The notes under the pieces: model-generated
The model's database searches: none
Told to the model about the DNA's origin: nothing
What the model saw: only the letters and a program-made list of their open reading frames with translations
NCBI GenBank assembly: GCA_963834015.1
Contig: CAWIAG010000004.1
Coordinates: 62,001-126,000, forward strand
DNA: 64,000 bases
Direction of reading: 5' to 3'
From: FEN-1297 sp963834015
GTDB taxonomy: Bacteria; Bacteroidota; Ignavibacteria; Ignavibacteriales; Ignavibacteriaceae
Shown: one piece after another, positions 45,196 through 52,598 of the stretch
Layout: each line of letters opens with the position of its first letter
Position numbering within the stretch: position 1 is the first letter of the stretch
Program-made: the position numbers and the translations under genes

Positions 45196-47073
45196 TTAGT
45201 TTTTCAAATATACCAATAAAATCGAAATATCTGAAGGTGTAACTCCCGATATTCTTGATGCTTGTGCTAGTGAGCGGGGTTTTACCCGGTTTAATTTTTC
45301 CCTTCCTTCGGTGGAAAGAGCTTTTAATGTTAAATAATTTAATGTTAAAGGAATTATTGTTTCTTCATATCTTTCAAGCCGTTCAACCATCTCGTACTGT
45401 CTTTTAATATATCCTTCATATTTAAGTTCAATTTCAACTTGTTCTAAAGCAATATCATCATTCAGAAGAGCTTTCACTTCTGGGTATTGTTCTGTCCCGT
45501 TTATACGAATGATTTCCCTTAAAGTTAATTCAGGCCGTTTACATAGTTTAGAAATAGTTTCAGTAGAATCAATTCCAGAAGAACCTTTTAATTCAAGGAA
45601 AGTATTTACATCTCTTGCATGAAGCTTTATTGTGTCGAACAGCTTAATACAATCTGAAATTATTTTCTCTCTTTGCTGAACACTATTGCCTAAAGCCGAA
45701 GGAATTAATCCGAATTCATGACCATACTTCATTAGTCTCCTGTCTGCATTATCCTGCCTAAGCAATAACCTGTGTTCTGCCCGGGAAGTAAACATTCGGT
45801 AAGGTTCATAGGTAGACTTTGTAACTAGATCATCTATTAAGACACCGATATAAGCCTCACTTCTTTTCAAAACAAATTCGGGTTTTTTCTGAATTTTCAG
45901 CGCTGCATTTATGCCGGCAATTATTCCCTGCGCAGCTGCTTCTTCATACCCGGAAGTTCCGTTTATTTGTCCAGCAAAATATAAATTTTTAATAATCTTA
46001 GTTTCTAAAGTAAGGTCAACCTGGTGCGGGGGGAAGTAGTCATATTCTACAGCATATCCGGCTCTGATCATTTCAACATTTTCCAGACCTTTTATTTTAT
46101 GTAATGCTTCGTTTTGAATTTCAGACGGCAGCGAGGTTGAAAAACCATTTAAATAAATTTGATTGCTCTCTAAACCTTCCGGCTCTAAAAATAATTGGTG
46201 TTGTTTTTTATCAGCAAAACGTACAATTTTATCTTCGATTGATGGACAGTATCTTGGGCCTACTCCTTTGATCATACCTGTGAACATTGGAGAACGGTCA
46301 AAACCTTTTTCCAAAATCTTATGTACAGATTCATCTGTGTATGTTATATAACAGCTTAACTGAGGAAGCACAGGGAAATTATTTAAATCGGTTCTATATG
46401 AAAATGGGTGCACAATTTCATCGCCAGGCTGTTCTTCCAAAATATCCCAATCAATGGAATCCTTTTTAAGTCGTGGAGGTGTTCCGGTTTTCAAACGACC
46501 AGCTTCAAATCCCATTTTAATTAAAGATTGAGTTATACCAATTGCTGGTTGTTCACCATACCTGCCGCCTACTGTCGAATTTAATCCAGTATGCATTAAT
46601 CCATTTAAAAATGTTCCTGAAGAAAGTACTAACGCTGAACATTGCAAATGTGTTCCATCCGAAGTAACGATTCCTTTAACTTTTCCATTCTCTTCAACAA
46701 TATCTATTACTGAAGCCTCGAGTATTTCAAGATTTTTAGTTGCATAAACTAATGTATATGCTTCTTCAGAATATAATTTCCTATCCGATTGACATCTGGG
46801 TGACCACACCGCCGGACCTTTAGACTTATTCAGCATCCTAAATTGGATTCCGGTATTATCAGCGATTATCCCCATCATCCCCCCAAGAGAATCAATTTCC
46901 CTTACAAGATGTCCTTTTGCCGTACCTCCGATTGCCGGGTTACATGACATTCTTCCTATAGCATATCTTTCCATCGTAACGAGTCCAACGAAACAACCCA
47001 TATTCGCTGCCGCACAAGCAGCTTCGATACCAGCGTGCCCGCCGCCTACAACAATTAGATCGTATTTATTCAT
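45196..47073 (-). CDS. mnmG: tRNA uridine-5-carboxymethylaminomethyl synthesis enzyme MnmG
   Basis: 625 residues, the normal length for MnmG (GidA). With MnmE it adds the carboxymethylaminomethyl group to U34 of certain tRNAs, using FAD, NADH and methylene-tetrahydrofolate. The FAD motif is GGGHAGIEAACAAANMG at the start; family signatures GPRYCPSIEDK and GYEEAAAQGIIAGINAA, with the NGTSGYEEAA motif, are present, and the C-terminal helical MnmE-binding region ends in SRISGVTPSDISILL. Two parS-like sites and 248 bases separate it from mnmE upstream. Confidence 0.97.
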   Translation of the reverse strand: MNKYDLIVVGGGHAGIEAACAAANMGCFVGLVTMERYAIGRMSCNPAIGGTAKGHLVREIDSLGGMMGIIADNTGIQFRMLNKSKGPAVWSPRCQSDRKLYSEEAYTLVYATKNLEILEASVIDIVEENGKVKGIVTSDGTHLQCSALVLSSGTFLNGLMHTGLNSTVGGRYGEQPAIGITQSLIKMGFEAGRLKTGTPPRLKKDSIDWDILEEQPGDEIVHPFSYRTDLNNFPVLPQLSCYITYTDESVHKILEKGFDRSPMFTGMIKGVGPRYCPSIEDKIVRFADKKQHQLFLEPEGLESNQIYLNGFSTSLPSEIQNEALHKIKGLENVEMIRAGYAVEYDYFPPHQVDLTLETKIIKNLYFAGQINGTSGYEEAAAQGIIAGINAALKIQKKPEFVLKRSEAYIGVLIDDLVTKSTYEPYRMFTSRAEHRLLLRQDNADRRLMKYGHEFGLIPSALGNSVQQREKIISDCIKLFDTIKLHARDVNTFLELKGSSGIDSTETISKLCKRPELTLREIIRINGTEQYPEVKALLNDDIALEQVEIELKYEGYIKRQYEMVERLERYEETIIPLTLNYLTLKALSTEGREKLNRVKPRSLAQASRISGVTPSDISILLVYLKN

Positions 47074-47201
47074 ATCGTCTCTTTATAGATTATCTACTCT
47101 CTCTTTAACTTCTTTAATTATTTTGATAAAAAAATATTTTATTTCTGATACTTCAGCTTAAAATCGCATTAAAAATAATAAAAATCCTATTAATTCTACG
47201 T

Positions 47202-47215
47202 GTTCCACGTGGAAC
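47202..47215. other. parS-like centromere site 1
   Basis: GTTCCACGTGGAAC, a perfect 14-base palindrome equal to the Pseudomonas-type parS core and close to the B. subtilis consensus. ParB should load here and spread, placing the origin domain for segregation. It lies between mnmE and mnmG, about 25 kb from dnaA. Confidence 0.85.
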
Positions 47216-47276
47216 TCTACAAATTGAATTTTTTGAACTTCGATTATAAAAAATCTCAAAATAATTAAAAAAGTTA

Positions 47277-47290
47277 GTTCCACGTGGAAC
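47277..47290. other. parS-like centromere site 2
   Basis: A second exact copy of GTTCCACGTGGAAC, centred 75 bp from the first in the same gap. Two identical sites so close together rule out chance and support a real ParB-loading locus. Confidence 0.85.
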
Positions 47291-47321
47291 TATTGAATTT
47301 GTTTTGTTAATATTTAGATCA

Positions 47322-48680
47322 TTATTTGCCAATACAAAAACTCATAAAAATGTTATTTAAGATATCATCTGTCGTAACTAAACCAATTATTTCACCCAGA
47401 CTATTTTCTGCATTTCTTAAATCAACAGAAATAAATTCGCTGCTGAGTTTATTTAAAATTGATTTCTTGGCAAGGTCTAGATACTCATTCGCCTTACTCA
47501 GGCAATGATAGTGTCTTAAGCTCGAAATTACCTCAGACTTCTCACTATAAACCGAATTTCCAAGGGCCAGGCTTTTCAACTTAGTTAACAAGTTTTCCAT
47601 ACCTTTCCCTGTTAAAGCAGAAACGCAAATTTTTTCCAGAGCTTGCTCAGTTTTGATGAGATCTATTTTATTAAAAACAATTAAGACTTTTTCTTTTGTA
47701 GTCAATGAATAAACTTCAGTTAATATTTTATCATCTAATTGCTGTTCTACATCATGGATCAGAAGTACGATGTCTGCATTTTTTATTGCCTCACGGCTTC
47801 GATAAATCCCTTCTTTTTCAATCTCGTCTTCTGAAGATCTAATACCTGCGGTATCAAATAGTTTAAATAGAATTCCGTCAATCGAAACTTCTTCTCTTAT
47901 GATATCGCGTGTTGTCCCAGGCAGCTTGCTTACAATTGATCTGGATTCCTTAAGTATATAATTTAATATGGATGATTTACCCACATTAGGCTGCCCCACC
48001 AAAGCCACATTTACCCCGTCTCTTATTACTCTACCGAAGGAATATGTATCAAGGAGGTTGTTAATTTCATTACTTATTTTTTCAATTCTATTTAATAATT
48101 CTGAATTGTCAATAAACTCAATATCTTCTTCGGCAAAATCCAATCCAAGTTCTACAAATGATGATGCGTTTATTAAGCCCGATCTTAGTTCTTGAACTTT
48201 TTGTGAAAGCAACCCATCAAGTTGGTTCCTTGCTCCCTTTAAAAGAAGCTTCGGTTCTTGAGTTAATGATATCCGCAACAGCTTCTGCCTGTGCAAGATC
48301 TAGCCGGTTATTCATAAATGCTCTTTTGGTAAATTCTCCAGGTTCGGCTAATCTTACATCTCTTTTAAAAGAAGATCAATAATTTTTTCTGATATTATAG
48401 GACTGCCATGAGTGCTTATCTCTACACTGTCTTCTCCTGTATATGAATTGGGTCCTTTATATATAAAGATCAGTACATCATCAATCAAATTATTATTCTC
48501 TGAATAAATTTTACCATAATGAATTGTATGGCTTAATGCATTTGTAAGTTTTATCTTGCCTTGAAAAATTGAATCGACTGATTTAATGGATTGATTCCCG
48601 CTTATTCTGATTATTGAAATTGCACCTATTCCTGGAGGGGTAGCAAGAGCAATAATTGTATCTTCAGTGAAATTGTTCAC
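47322..48680 (-). CDS. mnmE: tRNA modification GTPase MnmE, frame broken by a -1 and a +1 shift
   Basis: MnmE partners MnmG in U34 modification. From ATG at 48680 (MNNFTEDTIIALATP) the frame runs through HGSPIIS to a TAA at 48356-48354. From there until about 48238 the conserved RLAEPGEFTKRAF and DLAQAEAVADI are in the -1 frame; the original frame resumes at GARNQLDG and continues through the G domain (GQPNVGKSS, DTAG) to the C-terminal motif FCIGK. Net length is 452 residues, exactly right for MnmE. The first shift coincides with heptamer T-TTA-AAA (48369-48363), and slipping -1 there gives the normal 16-residue spacing between HG[GS] and RLAEP. The second needs one base skipped at TTT-AAA-GGG (about 48243-48235). 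Sequencing error in these homopolymers, a recent mutation or recoding are all possible. As written, no single frame encodes the protein. Confidence 0.85.
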
Positions 48681-48912
48681 CGGTAATAAGCCTATGGCCT
48701 GGTTGATGAATAGATTTTCAAATTTATAATCAAAATTAACTTTTAGACTAAATTTTCAAATTTAAGTTTGCAAAAATAATTAAATTCAAATGAAATAACA
48801 ATCAGGAAATAAGTTACAGGTATTATCTAGCAAGAAAAAATTAGATACTCTGTCAATAAAGCATAATATGCTGACAAAAATCAATTTATTGTTGATTAAA
48901 CGTCACGAACTT

Positions 48913-48925
48913 TGCCATTTTGGCA
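48913..48925. promoter_or_regulatory. Palindrome upstream of the hsp20 sigma-54 promoter, possible activator site
   Basis: TGCCA-TTT-TGGCA, perfect 5-base arms, centred about 74 bp before the GG of the promoter. Sigma-54 activators commonly bind paired half-sites about 80-150 bp upstream, so the position is fitting. Only one such site was noticed. Confidence 0.4.
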
Positions 48926-48991
48926 CACTGCTTTTTAAACAGTTTCTGATTAACTAATTATAAAACAAGTACTTATAATTTTATTTTCTTA

Positions 48992-49006
48992 TGGCATTCA
49001 ACTTGC
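48992..49006 (+). promoter_or_regulatory. Sigma-54-type promoter of hsp20
   Basis: TGGCAT-TCAAC-TTGC matches the consensus TGGCAY-N5-TTGC, with GG and GC exactly 12 bases apart. Transcription should start near 49018, about 52 bases before the hsp20 start codon. The same segment is embedded in a perfect 9-base inverted repeat, TTATGGCAT (48989-48997) and ATGCCATAA (49008-49016), which may be an operator or coincidence. Confidence 0.72.
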
Positions 49007-49069
49007 GATGCCATAAATTGTAATTATGATATTAAAATAAAAATTATTTTAATGAAAGGAGATAAAATT

Positions 49070-49531
49070 ATGGCAATAGTAAAATGGAACTCAGCTCGCG
49101 AACTGCTTAATGTTGAACGCGAATTTAATAAAATATTCAATTCATTCGGTGGAAGATTTGGTCTTTCTGATACATCGAATGATAATGAATATGAGAATGC
49201 TGTTTGGTCACCTTTGACGGATGTTTCGGAAGATAAAGATAACTATGTGCTCAGGCTTGACCTTCCCGGCGTAAATAAAGAAGATGTTAAAATTTCTTTT
49301 TCCGACGGACAGCTAAATATTAGCGGTGAACGCAAGCAAGAAAAGGAAACTAAGGAACTTAAATTCCACAGGGTTGAAAGAGTTTATGGAAAATATTTTA
49401 GATCATTTTCTTTACCTGGCAAAATTAAAGAGGATAAAATTGATGCCGAATTTAAAAACGGGCAATTACTGATTACAATTCCAAAAGCCGATGAAGTAAA
49501 GCCCAAAGAAATATCAATTAAATTTAATTAA
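49070..49531 (+). CDS. Hsp20/alpha-crystallin small heat-shock protein
   Basis: 153 residues. Small heat-shock proteins hold unfolding proteins for later refolding. The alpha-crystallin domain covers about 45-150: SPLTDVSEDKDNYVLRLDLPGV, the KISFSDGQLNISGERK region, FSLPGKIKEDKIDAEFKNGQLLITIPK, and the C-terminal I-x-I-like KEISIKFN. ATG at 49070 is chosen since AAAGGAG (49055-49061) lies 8 bases upstream; an earlier in-frame ATG at 49052 precedes that site. It has its own terminator and probably heads the chaperone block under sigma-54 control. Confidence 0.95.
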   Translation: MAIVKWNSARELLNVEREFNKIFNSFGGRFGLSDTSNDNEYENAVWSPLTDVSEDKDNYVLRLDLPGVNKEDVKISFSDGQLNISGERKQEKETKELKFHRVERVYGKYFRSFSLPGKIKEDKIDAEFKNGQLLITIPKADEVKPKEISIKFN

Positions 49532-49563
49532 CTTATATTATAGTCAAATTAAATTTATATTTT

Positions 49564-49598
49564 GAAAGGGTAGCTATTATAGTTACCCTTTCATTTTT
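49564..49598 (+). terminator. Rho-independent terminator after hsp20
   Basis: GAAAGGGTA (49564-49572) pairs with TACCCTTTC (49584-49592), and the inner bases CTAT/ATAG extend the stem past one mismatch, followed by ATTTTT. It separates hsp20 from the next chaperone gene. Confidence 0.87.
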
Positions 49599-49651
49599 AC
49601 GTAATTAATTTTGACCTGTCTATTCAATAAATATTAATCCGGGGTAACTTA

Positions 49652-50581
49652 ATGGAATATAAGGACTACTATAAAACACTTGGTGTTAATAAAAATGCAA
49701 CTACTGAAGAAATCAGGAAAGCCTACCGTCAGTTGGCAAAAAAATATCATCCGGATAAAAACCCGGGAAATAAGTCCTCCGAAGAAAAATTCAAAGAGTT
49801 AACCGAAGCAAATGAAGTTCTTAGCGATGCTGAAAAGAGAAAAAAATATGATATGCTGGGTGCCAACTGGAAACAATATCAAACTGCAGGCAACCAGGAG
49901 AATAATAATTGGTATAGTCAGTTCAACACCGGGGGAGGAGGCAGGCAATTCGATTTTTCTTCCGACGCAGGAGGTATGTTCGGAGGTGAAGGAGGATTTT
50001 CTGAATTTTTTGAAAGTTTTTTTGGCGGCAATTTAAAAGACAAAGCCCGGACGAATCCCAGAACACAACCGCGTAAAGGAAAGGATTATGAATCGAAGCT
50101 TAATGTTTCATTGAACGAAGCTTACTCTGGTAGTGAGCGTGAATTTACTATTAATGGTAAAAGATTAAAAATAAAAATAACTCCAGGTATTGAGTATGGT
50201 AAAAAACTTCGATTGAAAAACCAGGGCGGTGAAGGTACCCGTGGTGGCGAAAGAGGTGACCTGTATTTAACTATAAATATTGAAAAACATCCCCTATATG
50301 AAAGAAAGGGTGATGATCTTTATTTAAACATGGATATCGACCTTTATACTGCAATTTTGGGAGGGAAAAAGCAGTTAAAAACGCTTGATGGAAAAATAAT
50401 TAATATTACAATACCCAAAGAAACTGATAACGAAACAATATTAAGAATGAAAGATCTCGGGATGCCTAAGTCCGGTGGCGGTAAAGGTGATTTGTTCGTA
50501 ACAATCAAAATTAGGATTCCCAAAGGATTGTCAGTTGAAGAAAGATCATTATTTGAAAAATTAGCATATTTAAGAAAATAA
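49652..50581 (+). CDS. DnaJ-family co-chaperone without zinc finger (CbpA-like)
   Basis: 309 residues. The J domain (1-65) has the HPD motif at 33-35, which stimulates DnaK ATPase. A Gly/Phe-rich region follows (about 80-130, GGGGRQFDF and GGEGGF), then two C-terminal substrate-binding domains (about 145-305, with KRLKIKITPGIEYGKKLRLK). The zinc-binding CxxCxGxG repeats of DnaJ are absent, placing it with CbpA/class B. The gene precedes htpG by 32 bases on the same strand. No dnaK is in the window. Confidence 0.94.
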   Translation: MEYKDYYKTLGVNKNATTEEIRKAYRQLAKKYHPDKNPGNKSSEEKFKELTEANEVLSDAEKRKKYDMLGANWKQYQTAGNQENNNWYSQFNTGGGGRQFDFSSDAGGMFGGEGGFSEFFESFFGGNLKDKARTNPRTQPRKGKDYESKLNVSLNEAYSGSEREFTINGKRLKIKITPGIEYGKKLRLKNQGGEGTRGGERGDLYLTINIEKHPLYERKGDDLYLNMDIDLYTAILGGKKQLKTLDGKIINITIPKETDNETILRMKDLGMPKSGGGKGDLFVTIKIRIPKGLSVEERSLFEKLAYLRK

Positions 50582-50613
50582 CTATAAAAATATCAAATTC
50601 CAGAGGACTAAAA

Positions 50614-52524
50614 ATGGATTCAAAACAAACTAGCACAAAGAAATATGAATTTAAAGCTGAAGTGAAACAACTGCTTGATATATTGGTTCATTCTTTATAT
50701 ACAAGCCGTGAGATCTTTTTAAGAGAAATAATTTCAAACGCCTCCGATGCACTGGATAAATTAAGATTTGAATCAACGCGCGGTAGTGAGATCGCTGATA
50801 AAGATTTACCCCTTGAGATAAAAATTGATTTTGATGAAACAAAAAAAATAATAACTGTTTCCGATACAGGCATCGGAATGACTCGTGACGAATTAATAAC
50901 TAACATTGGTACAATTGCAAAATCCGGTTCTGCTGAATTCCTGAAACAATTAAAAGATAATCAGAGCGATACTAATAATATAATCGGCAAATTCGGGGTG
51001 GGCTTTTATTCTGTTTTTATGGTTGCTGAAGATGTTGTAATAAAAACAAAATCTTTTAAACCAGGTGAGCCTGCAATTGAATGGCAGTCAAATGGCTTGG
51101 GGGATTATGAAATTGCGGAACTTGATGGAAGTATGAACCGCGGTACAAGCATCGAAATTCATTTAAAAGAAGATGCAAAAGAATTTGCAGAAAAATATCG
51201 GCTTGAAACTGTAATTAAAAAGCACTCAAATTTTATCTCTTTCCCTATTTATTTAGGCAGTGAAAAAATTAATACAGTTGCAGCTCTTTGGCGGGAACCT
51301 AAATCGTCTGTTAAAAAGGAGCAGTATAATGAATTTTATAAATTCTTATCTTATGATTCCGAAGAACCTGCAGATGTAATTCATATTACCATCGATGCGC
51401 CAATTCAATTTAATTCTTTAATGTTTATACCAAAAAAAAGCTTCGATTTCTTTGGTTACAACAGGGATGATCATGGATTGGACTTATACGTTCGAAGAGT
51501 ATTAATACAGCATAAAAACAAAGATTTGTTGCCGGAATATTTAGGTTTTGTTAAAGGAGTTGTTGATTCGGAAGATTTGCCGCTTAATATTTCAAGAGAA
51601 ACATTACAGGAAAATATTGTTTTTACTAAAATCGCACAAAACATTACCGGGCAGATATTATCATACTTGACAAAAAAAGCTAAAGATGAACCGGAGAAAT
51701 ATGCTGAATTCTGGAAGGAACACGGAAAAATATTTAAACTCGGATATTCTGATTTTGCCAATCTTGAAAAATATAACGAACTTTTAAGATTTAATTCATC
51801 TACTAATACAGATGCTAACGGATTAACTTCATTAGAAGAATATGTTTCAAGAATTAAAGAAGAACAGAAAGAAATTTATTATGCATTTGGCAACAGCAGG
51901 GATGCTATAATTCAGGATCCCCACCTTGAAATATTTAAAAACAAAGGATTAGAGGTATTATTCTTATATGATCCCATTGATGAGTTTGTTTTAAGCACGG
52001 TTAGAAAGTATAAAGATTTTGATTTTAAATCAGTAGACTCCGTGGAATTGAAAAACTTTGAGAAATATAAAGATACTGATGAGAAAAAAGACAAACCGGA
52101 AGAGTTAAATAAGGAAGATGAAAAACATTTTGACAGCCTCTTAAGCCGTATGAAAGATATTTTAGGCGATAGAGTTGTTGAAGTGAAAGAATCAAAAAGG
52201 CTGTCCGGCAGTCCTGCAATACTTGTTAATCCGGATGATAGTATGTCCTCTACTATGCAGAAAATTTTACGGATGACAAATAAAGATATGAGTGTACAGA
52301 AAAAAGTTTTTGAGATAAACAGGGATCATAAATTAATTAGAAATCTTTTGAAATTGTTTAAATCGAATTCAAAGGATGAATATATATCTAATGTTGTTGA
52401 AGAATTATTCGAATCTGCCCTGCTATTGGATGGTAGCTTAAATGATCCCCATACTTTAGTAAGCAGGCTTAACCAATTGCTTGAACAATCAAGTGATTGG
52501 TATACGGAAATAAAAAAATTGTAA
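50614..52524 (+). CDS. htpG: Chaperone protein HtpG (Hsp90)
   Basis: 636 residues. Bacterial Hsp90, an ATP-driven dimeric chaperone in the cytoplasm. The GHKL ATPase start is SREIFLREIISNASDALDKLR, with DTGIGM and GKFGVGFYS. The middle domain has VRRVLI and NISRETLQEN, with the catalytic-loop arginine region. The C-terminal dimerisation part ends LNQLLEQSS. An acidic, lysine-rich linker region near 490-515 (TDEKKDKPEELNKEDEK) is longer than minimal but common in this lineage. It lies within the chaperone block. Confidence 0.97.
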   Translation: MDSKQTSTKKYEFKAEVKQLLDILVHSLYTSREIFLREIISNASDALDKLRFESTRGSEIADKDLPLEIKIDFDETKKIITVSDTGIGMTRDELITNIGTIAKSGSAEFLKQLKDNQSDTNNIIGKFGVGFYSVFMVAEDVVIKTKSFKPGEPAIEWQSNGLGDYEIAELDGSMNRGTSIEIHLKEDAKEFAEKYRLETVIKKHSNFISFPIYLGSEKINTVAALWREPKSSVKKEQYNEFYKFLSYDSEEPADVIHITIDAPIQFNSLMFIPKKSFDFFGYNRDDHGLDLYVRRVLIQHKNKDLLPEYLGFVKGVVDSEDLPLNISRETLQENIVFTKIAQNITGQILSYLTKKAKDEPEKYAEFWKEHGKIFKLGYSDFANLEKYNELLRFNSSTNTDANGLTSLEEYVSRIKEEQKEIYYAFGNSRDAIIQDPHLEIFKNKGLEVLFLYDPIDEFVLSTVRKYKDFDFKSVDSVELKNFEKYKDTDEKKDKPEELNKEDEKHFDSLLSRMKDILGDRVVEVKESKRLSGSPAILVNPDDSMSSTMQKILRMTNKDMSVQKKVFEINRDHKLIRNLLKLFKSNSKDEYISNVVEELFESALLLDGSLNDPHTLVSRLNQLLEQSSDWYTEIKKL

Positions 52525-52541
52525 TATTTTTGTGATATTAT

Positions 52542-52570
52542 GTACGGCTCACTTCTAAAGTGAGCCGTAC
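52542..52570 (+). terminator. Perfect hairpin between htpG and clpB
   Basis: GTACGGCTCACTT (52542-52554) and AAGTGAGCCGTAC (52558-52570) form a perfect 13-bp stem with a CTA loop. A clear T run is absent (ATTTCTC follows). It may be a weak terminator, an attenuator or a stability element, 28 bases before the clpB start. Confidence 0.6.
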
Positions 52571-52598
52571 ATTTCTCACTTTGGTAAGGAAAAATAAG

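Larger units (their letters stand above)
48681..49069. other. Divergent intergenic region between mnmE and hsp20
   Basis: 389 bases with no gene. The left half is AT-rich and presumably holds the mnmE promoter. The right half carries a palindrome (48913-48925) and a sigma-54-type promoter (48992-49006) for the chaperone genes. No CIRCE element (TTAGCACTC and its inverse) was found. Confidence 0.6.

Noticed and set aside
46163..46469. Open frames opposite mnmG and other long genes
   Set aside because: They are antisense shadows of well-conserved coding sequence with no ribosome site or family similarity.
48920..48936. TGGCACACTGC as a sigma-54 promoter
   Set aside because: The GG-to-GC spacing is 8 rather than 12 bases.
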